Part shown: piece after piece, positions 17,051 through 24,855 of the stretch
Layout of the letters: each line of letters begins with the position of its first letter
How positions within the stretch are numbered: the first letter of the stretch is position 1
Notes under the pieces: generated by a model
Told to the model about the DNA's origin: nothing
Seen by the model: the letters and a program-made list of their open reading frames with translations, nothing else
Databases searched by the model: none
Position numbers and translations under genes: made by a program
DNA from: Mesorhizobium sp. ORS 3359
GTDB taxonomy: Bacteria > Pseudomonadota > Alphaproteobacteria > Rhizobiales > Rhizobiaceae
NCBI GenBank assembly: GCA_000824845.1
Contig: CCNC01000045.1
Coordinates: 141,438-205,437 of the forward strand
Length of the DNA: 64,000 nt
Direction of reading: 5' to 3'

Positions 17051-17687
17051 ACTCCTGCTTCGTTCGATCTGGGAGACGGTGCTGATGACCGGCGCGTCCG
17101 GTCTGATCTCGCTTGTCTTCGGCCTGCCGCTCGGCCTTGCCCTGGTCGCCACCGATCGCGGCGGCATCGCCGAAAGCCTTTGGGTCAACCGCATCCTCGG
17201 CGCCGTCATCAACGGTTTCCGTTCGGTGCCGTTCATCATCCTGCTGGTGGCGCTGATCCCGGTGACGCGGCTGATCGTCGGCACCTCGATCGGTACCTGG
17301 GCGGCGATTGTGCCGCTGTCGATCGCGGCGACGCCCTATTACGCGCGCATTGCCGAAGTGTCGCTGCGCGAGGTCGACCACGGTCTGATCGAGGCGGCGC
17401 GCGCCATGGGCGGCAACCGCTGGACGATCATCCGCGAGGTGCTGGTGCCGGAGGCGCTGCCAGGCATCGTCGCCGGCTTTACCGTGACGCTGGTGACGCT
17501 TGTCGGCGCCTCGGCCATGGCCGGCGCTATCGGCGCCGGCGGTCTCGGCGACCTCGCCATCCGCTACGGCTATCAGCGCTTCGAAACCAGCGTCATGGTC
17601 GCCGTTGTCATCGTGCTCATCGTGCTCGTCTGCGGCATCCAGTGGATCGGCGACCGGCTGGTCGCTCGTCTGGATCATCGTGGATGA
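17031..17687 (+). CDS. metI: Methionine ABC transporter permease
   Basis: The 218-residue membrane protein has five predicted helices and the EAA loop in EAARAMGGNRWTIIREVLVPEALPGI, matching MetI. Start ATG 17031 has GGAGGT 9 bases upstream and overlaps the metN 3' end, indicating translational coupling. Together with metQ and metN it makes a complete methionine importer. The 2-oxoglutarate oxygenase downstream is 211 bp away and may be separately transcribed. Confidence 0.93.
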   Translation: MSPVLFELLLRSIWETVLMTGASGLISLVFGLPLGLALVATDRGGIAESLWVNRILGAVINGFRSVPFIILLVALIPVTRLIVGTSIGTWAAIVPLSIAATPYYARIAEVSLREVDHGLIEAARAMGGNRWTIIREVLVPEALPGIVAGFTVTLVTLVGASAMAGAIGAGGLGDLAIRYGYQRFETSVMVAVVIVLIVLVCGIQWIGDRLVARLDHRG

Positions 17688-17820
17688 TGTGCGGCATCCG
17701 AACGCAATTTGCCGCAAAGACCGGGAATTGAGCGCTGGCTTGCTCCGTTTGCAATGAGATTGGTCGGCGCTTTTCTTCACCCGCAATGACACGCATGCCA
17801 TCGTGCGGCGGGTCGCCAAG

Positions 17821-17862
17821 GCAATTCCGGGAAAAGCGCGCGGCGATTTTCTGTCCGGAATC
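17821..17862. repeat. Dispersed palindromic repeat, family 2, degenerate copy
   Basis: This 42-bp stretch starts GCAATTCCGGGAAAAG and ends TTTTCTGTCCGGAATC, matching copies at 47103 and 60440 (GCAATTCC...GGAAAAG.G...GCGG.TTTTCCGTCCGGAATTGC) with several substitutions. It lies 37 bp before the start of the oxygenase gene and so falls in its leader or promoter. Confidence 0.6.
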
Positions 17863-17898
17863 CGAAGACATAGAGTTGCCGCCAACAGGAGCCTGACC

Positions 17899-18918
17899 AT
17901 GCCAAGAATAATTCCGGTGCTCGATCTCGACCGCCTGGAGCAGGGTCCATCCGAACTTCGAACTTTCTTGTTTGATCTACGCACCGCCGCCCGCGATGTC
18001 GGTTTCTTCTATCTGAGCGGCCACGGCATCACCCAGCCGGAGATCGACGCTGTGCTGCGCGCCGCCCGCGGCTTCTTTGCCTTGCCGGAAGCCGACAAGC
18101 TCGCCATCGAAATGGTGAAGTCGCCGCAGTTCCGCGGCTACACGCGCGCCGGCGGCGAACTGACCAGGGGCAAGGCCGACTGGCGCGAGCAGCTCGACAT
18201 CGGCGTCGAACGCGCGACCATTGCGCAAGGGCCGGGCGTGCCGGCCTGGACGCGGCTGCAGGGCCCGAACCAGTGGCCGGCCGCGCTCCCCGATCTGAAG
18301 CCGGCGTTGCTCGCCTGGCAGGCCAAGGCGACCGATGTGGCGATCCGGCTGCTCAAGGCCTTCGCGCTGTCGCTCGACCAGCCGGAGGACGCCTTCGACG
18401 CCATCTATCGCGGCGAGCCGAACCACCGCATGAAGATTGTGCGCTATCCCGGCCGCGACACGACCGGCGACGACCAGGGCGTCGGCGCGCATAAGGATGG
18501 CGGCTTCCTCACCTTTTTGCTACAGGACGAGAACAAGGGCCTGCAGGTCGAGTATGACGGCAGCTGGGTCGATGTCGATCCGATCCCGCAAACGCTGGTC
18601 GTCAACATCGGCGAACTGCTTGAACTCGCCTCGAACGGTTATCTCAGGGCGACCGTGCACCGCGTCGTCACGCCGCCCGCCGGCGTCGAACGGATTTCGG
18701 TGCCGTTCTTCTTCAGCGCCCGTCTCGACGCCACGATCCCGCTGCTCGACCTGCCGGAGGAGCTGGCAGCCGAGGCGCGCGGCCCGGCCAGCGACCCTGA
18801 CAACCCGCTGTTCCGCAATGTCGGAACCAACGTGCTGAAAAGCCGGCTGAGGTCACATCCCGACGTAGCGCGGCGCCATTATGCGGATCTGTTGGAAAAA
18901 GCATCGGCCGCCGGCTGA
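17899..18918 (+). CDS. Isopenicillin N synthase-like 2-oxoglutarate/Fe(II) dioxygenase
   Basis: The 339-residue protein has the IPNS-family layout: an N-terminal DIOX_N region (IPVLDLDRLEQ..., GFFYLSGHGI) and a jelly-roll domain. Iron ligands are H198 and D200 (GAHKDGGFLT) and H254 (ATVHRVV), and R265 in RIS binds 2-oxoglutarate. All active-site residues are intact. The start at 17899 is chosen because the conserved N terminus begins there and AGGAG lies upstream. The substrate is unknown; the position after metQNI could mean action on a sulfur compound, but this is speculative. Confidence 0.9.
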   Translation: MPRIIPVLDLDRLEQGPSELRTFLFDLRTAARDVGFFYLSGHGITQPEIDAVLRAARGFFALPEADKLAIEMVKSPQFRGYTRAGGELTRGKADWREQLDIGVERATIAQGPGVPAWTRLQGPNQWPAALPDLKPALLAWQAKATDVAIRLLKAFALSLDQPEDAFDAIYRGEPNHRMKIVRYPGRDTTGDDQGVGAHKDGGFLTFLLQDENKGLQVEYDGSWVDVDPIPQTLVVNIGELLELASNGYLRATVHRVVTPPAGVERISVPFFFSARLDATIPLLDLPEELAAEARGPASDPDNPLFRNVGTNVLKSRLRSHPDVARRHYADLLEKASAAG

Positions 18919-18979
18919 CGACTTCACAATGATTAAGCGAGATTTTTTCGCTATCTCGGTCTTTTTTGGAATTTCGTTC

Positions 18980-19010
18980 GTGGAAAATACGCCGCCGAGA
19001 CCCCAAATAG
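18980..19010 (+). promoter_or_regulatory. Probable promoter region of the AbcR-like sRNA
   Basis: The AT-rich stretch upstream of the sRNA contains TGGAAA (18981-18986) and CAAATA (19004-19009) about 17 bp apart as weak -35/-10 candidates, with transcription expected to start near 19010. AbcR genes in related bacteria are controlled by a LysR regulator, and TTTCG...GGAAAA here could be part of such a site. Evidence is only positional. Confidence 0.35.
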
Positions 19011-19115
19011 GTTGCATCGCTCGGTGTTTTCCTCCCATTGCGCCGGGCGATGTTCCCCTCTGAAGGTTATGACCTTCATGCTTGGCCGGGCCGCTTTCGC
19101 GCCCGGCCTTTTTCT
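19010..19115 (+). ncRNA. abcR: AbcR-like (alpha-r15 family) trans-acting sRNA
   Basis: Three stem-loops are visible. SL1 pairs 19015-19026 with 19041-19052 through 12 bp (two G-U), exposing a loop UUUUCCUCCCAUUG with an anti-Shine-Dalgarno core. A single-stranded UUCCCCUC follows (19053-19060). SL2 is UGAAGGU/ACCUUCA (19061-19078). SL3 is the GC-rich terminator ending in U5. As I know the family, AbcR RNAs of Rhizobiales have this layout, bind Hfq, and repress ABC-transporter mRNAs by pairing CUCCC-type motifs to their ribosome-binding sites. The window contains several possible targets. I could not compare with the covariance model. Confidence 0.75.
19084..19113 (+). terminator. Rho-independent terminator of the sRNA
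   Basis: The stem GGCCGGGC/GCCCGGCC (19084-19091 with 19101-19108) has a 9-base loop and is followed by five T residues. It forms the third stem-loop of the predicted sRNA. Confidence 0.85.
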
Positions 19116-19180
19116 TTCAAATGCTTTACAGATGCCTTGATTAGGCGAAGGCGATACTGATCGCGACAAAGTGGCGTAAA

Positions 19181-19225
19181 GCATGTCTCCCGAAAGTGGG
19201 AACCGGTTTCGGGATAGAGACATGC
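19181..19225. repeat. Dispersed palindromic repeat, family 1 copy B
   Basis: The outer arms GCATGTCTC/GAGACATGC and inner arms CCCGAAA/TTTCGGG form a long hairpin, followed by GTAAACCAAAGACCTGAAGCGC. It shares layout and flanking sequence with copies at 14708 and 56949. It lies between the sRNA terminator and the 3' end of the frameshifted LysR gene. Confidence 0.8.
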
Positions 19226-19278
19226 GTAAACCAAAGACCTGAAGCGCATTGAGCGAATCTGAAAGATCGCGACGCGCT

Positions 19279-20182
19279 TTAGCTCATCAGCTTCGGCAAT
19301 CCCGCCGCCAGCGCGTCGATGGCCAGCCGCACCTTCAACGGCAGATGCGGCGTCTGCAGCCAGAGGGCGTGGCAATCGTAGAGATAGTCCGGCTGGCCAG
19401 GCAGCACGCGGATGAGCTTGCCCGCTTCGACACGCTCACGCACCAGCCAGTATGGCAGCCAGGCCAGCCCCATGCCTTCGCTCGCCGCGTCGGCGATCGC
19501 ATCGAGATCGTCGAGACGCAATCGACCGACCGGCGCGAACTCTGCGACGGAACCGTCTTCGCGCGGGAAGAGCCATGGCTGCAACACATGGCCGAGCCGC
19601 CGGTAGACGATTGCCTGATGGGTGGCGAGGCCCTCCAGATCGGTGGGCTTTGCCGAAGGTCTCGATGTAGGACGGCGAAGCGCAGACGAGCATGCGCTGG
19701 CGCGCGACTCGGCGCCCGATGATGCCGGCCCGATCATCCAGCGCGCCGGTACGGATCGCCATATCGAAACCATCCTCGACGAGATCGGCGAAGCGGTCGC
19801 TGAGCGACAGGTCCAGCTCCAGCGTTGGATGGCGCCGCGCGAGCGCGAGCAGGATCGGCGTGACGCAGTGCCGGCCGAGATGCGCGGGCATCGTCACCCG
19901 CAGTTTCCCGCGCGGTTCGGACAATTGGTCGGCTGCCAGCGCATCGGCCGCCTGCGCTTCCGCCAGCACGATCCTGCAGCGCTCGTAATAGGCGCGCCCG
20001 AAATCGGTCAGGCTCTGCCGGCGCGTGGTGCGGTTGATGAGGCGCACACCGAGCCGCTCCTCGAGGAAGCGAACATGCTTGCCGACCATCGGCCCCGAAA
20101 GGTCAAGAGCCGCCGCGGTGGCCGTGAACGAGCCGAGGTCGATGGCTTTCACGAACACTTCCATGCTTTCGAGGCGATCCAT
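19279..20182 (-). pseudogene. LysR-family regulator split by a frameshift near 19648
   Basis: From 20182 the frame encodes a normal LysR N terminus (MDRLESMEVFVKAIDLGSFTATAAALDLSGPMVGKHVRFLEERLG) and much of the effector domain, up to ASPSYIETFGK. There a one-base insertion (a C at about 19648 on the plus strand, between GGG and TTT) shifts the frame; the expected continuation PTDLEGLATHQAIVYRRLGHVLQPW runs on in the other frame to the stop at 19279. Both halves are otherwise well preserved, and the repaired product would be about 300 residues. It is divergent from a medium-chain reductase, its likely target. This is either a recent mutation or a sequence error. Confidence 0.8.
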
Positions 20183-20285
20183 ATTGAAAACCTGCCGTTT
20201 CGACTGTTCTGCCTGAGCAGCGATTTATCGGCTCTCCACGCCATTGCATAGTTCCATTCCATCGATTGGATTTAGAGTTGCATGG

Positions 20286-21272
20286 ATGGCAAGGGTTGTT
20301 CGCTTTCACAGTCACGGCGGTCCCGAGGTGCTTCGCATCGAGGAGATAGAGGTTCCGTCGCCAGGTCCTGGCGAGGTGCGGATCCGCGTCAGGGCACTGG
20401 GCTTGAACCGCGCCGAAGCCTCGATGCGCAAGGGCACTTACATCGAAACGCCGTCGCTGCCGTCAGGCCTCGGCCTCGAAGCGGCGGGTATTGTCGAGGC
20501 GGTCGGCGCTGATGTGGAGGGCCTCGCGACTGGCGATGCGGTCAGCATCATCCCGCCGCGATCCATGGCGCGCTGGCCTGCCTATGGCGACCTTGTGACC
20601 TTTCCTGCCGAGCTCGTCGTCAAGCATCCGCCGTCGCTTTCGTTCGAGGCCGCCGCCGCGACCTGGATGCAATATCTCACCGCCTATGGCGCGCTGATCG
20701 ATATCGCCCATCTGTGCCCTGACGAGCCCGTCGTCATCACCGCCGCTTCGAGCAGCGTCGGGCTCGCCGCCATCCAGATCGCCAACAGAAGCGGCGCCGT
20801 GCCGATCGCCGTCACCCGGACATCGGCCAAGAAGACGGCATTGCTCGATGCCGGCGCTTCGCATGTGGTGGCCTTGGCTGAAGACGATCTTGAGGCGCGG
20901 CTGAGAGAAATCGCGCCGCAAGGCGTGCGCGTCGTGCTCGACGCGGTCGGCGGCCCGATCTTCACGCCTCTTGCGGCCACGATGGCGCACGGCGGCATTC
21001 TCATCGAATATGGCGGCCTCAGCCCTGAGCCGACGCCGTTCCCGCTGTTCGAGGTCCTGGCGAAGACGTTGACGCTGCGCGGCTACCTTGTCCACGAGAT
21101 CACCGGCCATCCCGCCCGGCTGCAAACAGCCAAGCGCTTCATCCTCGATGGCCTCGCATCGGGCGCGCTGAGGCCGATCATCGCCAGGACGTTTCCGTTG
21201 GAGGCGATCGCCGAGGCGCACCGCTTTCTCGAGGCGGGCGAACAGTTCGGCAAGATCGTCGTGACTGTGTGA
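20286..21272 (+). CDS. Zinc-independent medium-chain dehydrogenase/reductase (quinone oxidoreductase-like)
   Basis: At 328 residues this has the usual MDR length: a GroES-like N domain (HGGPEVLRIEEIEVPSPGPGEVRIRVRALGLNRAEASMRKG) and a Rossmann domain with AASSSVGLAAIQIANRSGA and VLDAVGG. The cysteines that bind zinc in alcohol dehydrogenases are absent, so it is the QOR type, using NADPH to reduce quinones or enones. The start at ATG 20286 is where homology to the family begins. It is divergent from the broken LysR gene, so its regulation may be lost. Confidence 0.9.
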   Translation: MARVVRFHSHGGPEVLRIEEIEVPSPGPGEVRIRVRALGLNRAEASMRKGTYIETPSLPSGLGLEAAGIVEAVGADVEGLATGDAVSIIPPRSMARWPAYGDLVTFPAELVVKHPPSLSFEAAAATWMQYLTAYGALIDIAHLCPDEPVVITAASSSVGLAAIQIANRSGAVPIAVTRTSAKKTALLDAGASHVVALAEDDLEARLREIAPQGVRVVLDAVGGPIFTPLAATMAHGGILIEYGGLSPEPTPFPLFEVLAKTLTLRGYLVHEITGHPARLQTAKRFILDGLASGALRPIIARTFPLEAIAEAHRFLEAGEQFGKIVVTV

Positions 21273-21285
21273 GGGCCTGAAAGGA

Positions 21286-21319
21286 TCGGGCGCGCCCGAT
21301 CGAGCGGCGCGCCCGATCG
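21286..21319. terminator. Hairpin between convergent genes
   Basis: A perfect 12-bp stem ATCGGGCGCGCC/GGCGCGCCCGAT (21286-21297 with 21308-21319) stands between the stops of the MDR gene and the methyltransferase on the other strand. A nested palindrome GATCGGGCGCGCCCGATC allows an alternative fold. There is no T-run, so it may be a bidirectional, weak or Rho-assisted terminator. Confidence 0.55.
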
Positions 21320-21349
21320 ATCATGCCTCCCGAATTACGGAGATCGTCG

Positions 21350-22384
21350 CTACCCGCGCTTTTCGATAACCGCGTAGAGCACGTTGCGGTTCTCGCCATA
21401 GAACACCTGCGCGTCGACGGTGTTGCGGTCGACGCTGGCATTGATGATGTTCCACATGTCGGCTTCCGAGCGCAGCAGCAGCACCCAGTCCATGAATGTC
21501 TCGCGATAGCCGGCGTCGGGAGTGCCTTCGGCATAGTTGGCGAACAGGAACCTGCCGTTCGGCTTCAGCATCTGCAGGCACGTCTTCGTCAGCTTCACCG
21601 CGACGTTGTGCTGAAGATAGTCGTAAAGGCCCGAAGCATAGATCAGGTCGAACTTGCCGAGCTTGTGGCCTCTGGTGAGCACGGTTCGCACCGAGCCGTC
21701 CACGGCCTCGATCGCGGTGCCCTGGAAATCGCGCGCGATCAGACCGACGCTCTGCGGATCCTGGTCGAGCGCGACCCACCGCTTCAGCCTGCCCTCGGCA
21801 AGCGCGGTCGAGCGGTTGGCCTCGCGCAGATGGCCCGCCGCGATCGCCAGCACTTCAGCTTCCGGTCCATTCCTCGCCGCCGTCTCGTCGACATATCGGG
21901 TCAACAGGTCCCGCCGTTCCCGCGCCGCGACGCATGACGGCACATTCTGGGTATGGCTGTAGAGCGCTTTGCCGATCTCCGAGGCGTTGGCCACGTCGTC
22001 GGCCACATGCGGATCGCAATAGATAAAGTCGAGCAGCTGCGCGTCGCCGGAATAGCCCCTGGGCTTGGTGAAGGACCATTGCGTGAGTGGATCCTGGAGG
22101 AAATATTGCAGGATCGCGTGGTTCTGTGCCACCGGTATCAAGGCCTGCCAAACGTCGGGATGGACCCTGGAGCGCAGCGCGCTGAGCACCGACAGCAGCC
22201 GGCGAACGATCTCGGCGGGATCCTTCCGCAGCTCGATCTGCTGCTGCGTCGTCAACAGGATGAGCGCCAGCTCCGCGCGCGCCGTTTCGAACGCTTCGCC
22301 ATGATGCTCGGGCTTTCCTCGATGCAGACCTGCGGCAATCGTCTTGGCGGTAATCAGGCTTTTGCCATCAAAAACGGTTTGCAC
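21350..22384 (-). CDS. Class I SAM methyltransferase, PhcB-like (EF/3-hydroxy-fatty-acid methyl ester type)
   Basis: The 344-residue protein starts at GTG 22384 with GGAG six bases upstream. The C-terminal two thirds read as a methyltransferase: VLAIAAGHLREANRS at the SAM loop, WVALDQDPQSV for the acidic residue, FDLIYASGLYDYL and MLKPNGRFLFANY. The middle tract QWSFTKPRGYSGDAQLLDFIY is characteristic, as I recall, of proteins annotated as 3-hydroxypalmitate methyl ester (extracellular factor) synthases. If so it would make a volatile quorum signal, though no phc sensor genes are present in the window. The neighbour upstream is a c-di-GMP enzyme. Confidence 0.75.
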   Translation of the reverse strand: MQTVFDGKSLITAKTIAAGLHRGKPEHHGEAFETARAELALILLTTQQQIELRKDPAEIVRRLLSVLSALRSRVHPDVWQALIPVAQNHAILQYFLQDPLTQWSFTKPRGYSGDAQLLDFIYCDPHVADDVANASEIGKALYSHTQNVPSCVAARERRDLLTRYVDETAARNGPEAEVLAIAAGHLREANRSTALAEGRLKRWVALDQDPQSVGLIARDFQGTAIEAVDGSVRTVLTRGHKLGKFDLIYASGLYDYLQHNVAVKLTKTCLQMLKPNGRFLFANYAEGTPDAGYRETFMDWVLLLRSEADMWNIINASVDRNTVDAQVFYGENRNVLYAVIEKRG

Positions 22385-22606
22385 CGGATACTCCGTGGTT
22401 AACAGTCCATTAATCTATTGCGTAGAATGTCTCGTTTGCCAACGGCGATCGGTAGCATTTTAATAATATGATTAATTTCCCGCTAACCATCTCGCTTCAT
22501 TGGATATTTTGCGGGTCGGAATCCGGGTTCGAGTTAACGCAAACTTGTCTCCCGCCGTGGCATTTTATTGCTCGGCAAACCGTTGTTTCCCTAGGAGCGG
22601 GCCCGC

Positions 22607-24673
22607 GTGGGGGCAGAAGCGAGAACAGAGTTCGAAGCGCAAAAACCCGTTGAACAGGGTTTCATTGCGAACGAACGCGTCGCATCCAGATTGGCCGATA
22701 TGGCGCATGTGGAGCCCTACGAGCCGCGCTCGGGCCCGGGGCCGAACGAACTGCGTTTCCTTTACCGAGAGGAATCGCAGGCGAAGCGGCGCAAGGAAGC
22801 CAGGCCTGGGCTTTGGATGGCCGTTGCCATCTATGTTCTGTTTTCTGCGACGGATCTGCTGCTGATACCGGATGTGGCGCTCTACACGATCACGGCGCGC
22901 TTTGCCGTGGGCCTCACGGCGCTTCTGACGCTGGAGGGACAGCTTCGCCGCGGTGTTGCCACGCAATGGCTGGACATGACCTGCGCTGCCGCCATTATCT
23001 TTGGCTATGTCGGCTGGCTCTGGCCGACATCCTTGGGCGCGGACCGGCAAGCCGTCGCATACTATATGGTGTTCGGCACGATCTTCATGATGAGTGCCAA
23101 CCTCTTCTTCACGTTCAGCTTCAAAACGTCGATCATCACGTCGACCATAATCCTGTGCATATTGTACGTGGTGAATTATTTCGTGCCCGCATCGCTCACA
23201 TACAAAATGGTGTTCGGTACGTTCTACGTCTCATGCTTCACCTTCACCTCCTATGTGAACTGGAAGCTCAATGAAGAACGCTACAATGTGTTCCTCAACG
23301 CGCTGGAAGCCAAAATCCAGCACAAAGAGGCGACGGAGCGCGGCAAGGCCTTGCTGAGACTATCGCGGACGGATCCGCTGACGGGCCTGGAGAACCGCCG
23401 CGCGATCGACGAGAAGCTCAGGGATTGCTGGAGCGACTGGCAGAAGCTCGGCATTCGTTTCGCGGCGATCCTCATCGACGTCGATTTCTTCAAGAAGTTC
23501 AACGACTGCTACGGCCATCAGGAGGGCGACCGTTGCCTGATTCATGTCGCCAACGCGCTGAGCGATCTCGTGCGGCAACACAATGGCTCGATCGGGCGCT
23601 ATGGCGGCGAGGAATTCATCGTGTTGGCGCGCATGAACGACAAGGACCAGGTCGCGGATCTCGCGCAAGCCGTTTGCCGCACGGTGGAGGACCTGGCGCT
23701 GACACATGAGCTGCGGCGGGACGGCACCTCTATCGTGACGGTGAGCGTCGGCGCCGCTTTTACCAGGACGCAGGCCGGCGGCAAGCTGGAGAAGATCATC
23801 CACGAGGCCGACCGCGCGCTGTACCTGGCGAAGGCCGGCGGCCGCAATTGCGCGCGATTGTTCGATCCGACCGATCCACAATCGAGCGACGAGAGCGAGA
23901 ACATCGCCGCCCTGCTGAAGATCGCCGTCGAACGGGATCTCGTCTCGCTGGTCTATCAGCCGATCCAGGATGTCGCGTCTGGCCGGTTCGAAGCCGTCGA
24001 GGCGCTGATGCGCCTGAAGATGCTCGACGGCATACTGGTCCCGCCCAGCCTGTTCATTCCCGTCGCCGAACGCACCGGCGCCATCCTCGAGCTCGGGCGC
24101 TGGGCGATACGGAAGGTGTGCACGGATATGCTGGCGCACGACCATGTCCGTCTCGTCAGCGTTAACGTATCGCCGATCCAGCTCAAGACGCCCGGCTTCG
24201 CGACATCCGTCGCCGGCATCCTCGGCGAGACCGGCGTCGCCGGCAGCCGGCTGGCCTTCGAGATCACCGAGGGGCGCGAGCTGGAGATGGACTCCGACAT
24301 CCTGCGCTGCATCAGCGACCTGAAGCTCCTGGGCATCAGGATCTGGCTCGATGATTTCGGCACTGGCTTCGCCGGCCTATCATGGCTGCGCCTGATCGAT
24401 TTCGACACGGTCAAGATCGACCGTTCGTTCCTGCACGACTGCGGCACGCCGAAGGGCATGGCCATGCTCCAGGACATCATCGCGCTGGTCCGCAACCGCG
24501 GCCACAAGATCCTGGTCGAAGGCGTGGAAACCGACGAGCAGATGGCGCTGATGCGCGAATTCGGCATCGACAAGGTGCAAGGCTACCACGTCGGCCGTCC
24601 GCTGCCGGCGGCAAGTTTCCAGGCGAAGCGGCCGGTGCAGAAACGGCCGTTCACGGTGCTGAAGTCGGCGTGA
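22607..24673 (+). CDS. Membrane GGDEF-EAL protein (c-di-GMP cyclase/phosphodiesterase)
   Basis: The start is GTG 22607 with AGGAGCGG upstream. The 688 residues comprise a cytoplasmic N tail, about five to six membrane helices (residues 70-220), a GGDEF domain with DPLTGLENRR and intact GGEEF (333-337), and an EAL domain with EAL (465-467), VNVSPIQL, FEITE, DDFGTGFAGLSWL, KIDRSF and EGVET. Both catalytic sets look complete. The I-site RxxD upstream of GGEEF reads RQHN, so feedback inhibition is probably absent. It makes and breaks c-di-GMP, which controls motility and biofilm. The sensed signal is unknown. Confidence 0.93.
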   Translation: MGAEARTEFEAQKPVEQGFIANERVASRLADMAHVEPYEPRSGPGPNELRFLYREESQAKRRKEARPGLWMAVAIYVLFSATDLLLIPDVALYTITARFAVGLTALLTLEGQLRRGVATQWLDMTCAAAIIFGYVGWLWPTSLGADRQAVAYYMVFGTIFMMSANLFFTFSFKTSIITSTIILCILYVVNYFVPASLTYKMVFGTFYVSCFTFTSYVNWKLNEERYNVFLNALEAKIQHKEATERGKALLRLSRTDPLTGLENRRAIDEKLRDCWSDWQKLGIRFAAILIDVDFFKKFNDCYGHQEGDRCLIHVANALSDLVRQHNGSIGRYGGEEFIVLARMNDKDQVADLAQAVCRTVEDLALTHELRRDGTSIVTVSVGAAFTRTQAGGKLEKIIHEADRALYLAKAGGRNCARLFDPTDPQSSDESENIAALLKIAVERDLVSLVYQPIQDVASGRFEAVEALMRLKMLDGILVPPSLFIPVAERTGAILELGRWAIRKVCTDMLAHDHVRLVSVNVSPIQLKTPGFATSVAGILGETGVAGSRLAFEITEGRELEMDSDILRCISDLKLLGIRIWLDDFGTGFAGLSWLRLIDFDTVKIDRSFLHDCGTPKGMAMLQDIIALVRNRGHKILVEGVETDEQMALMREFGIDKVQGYHVGRPLPAASFQAKRPVQKRPFTVLKSA

Positions 24674-24776
24674 TACTGCATTCGAATTGAAAGCGCAGGT
24701 AAAGGCATTTCCGAGATTGAGTCTGAGGCGCGGGCGGGCGAGCAGTTTCTCCTTGCTGCCCCCAGCCGCCTGTCCC

Positions 24777-24809
24777 GAACAGTTCGGCAAGGTGGTGGTC
24801 GTGGTTTGA
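24777..24809 (+). pseudogene. 3' remnant of an MDR (quinone oxidoreductase) gene
   Basis: The ten codons reading EQFGKVVVVV followed by TGA match the last residues of the intact MDR gene at 20286-21272 (EQFGKIVVTV, then TGAGG). No upstream homology is visible. This appears to be the scar of a deleted MDR gene between the GGDEF-EAL protein and the AraC regulator. Confidence 0.5.
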
Positions 24810-24855
24810 GGCGCGCTTGCGTGTTTGCAGGCTGCTGCCCCGCTCAGCAAAAGGG

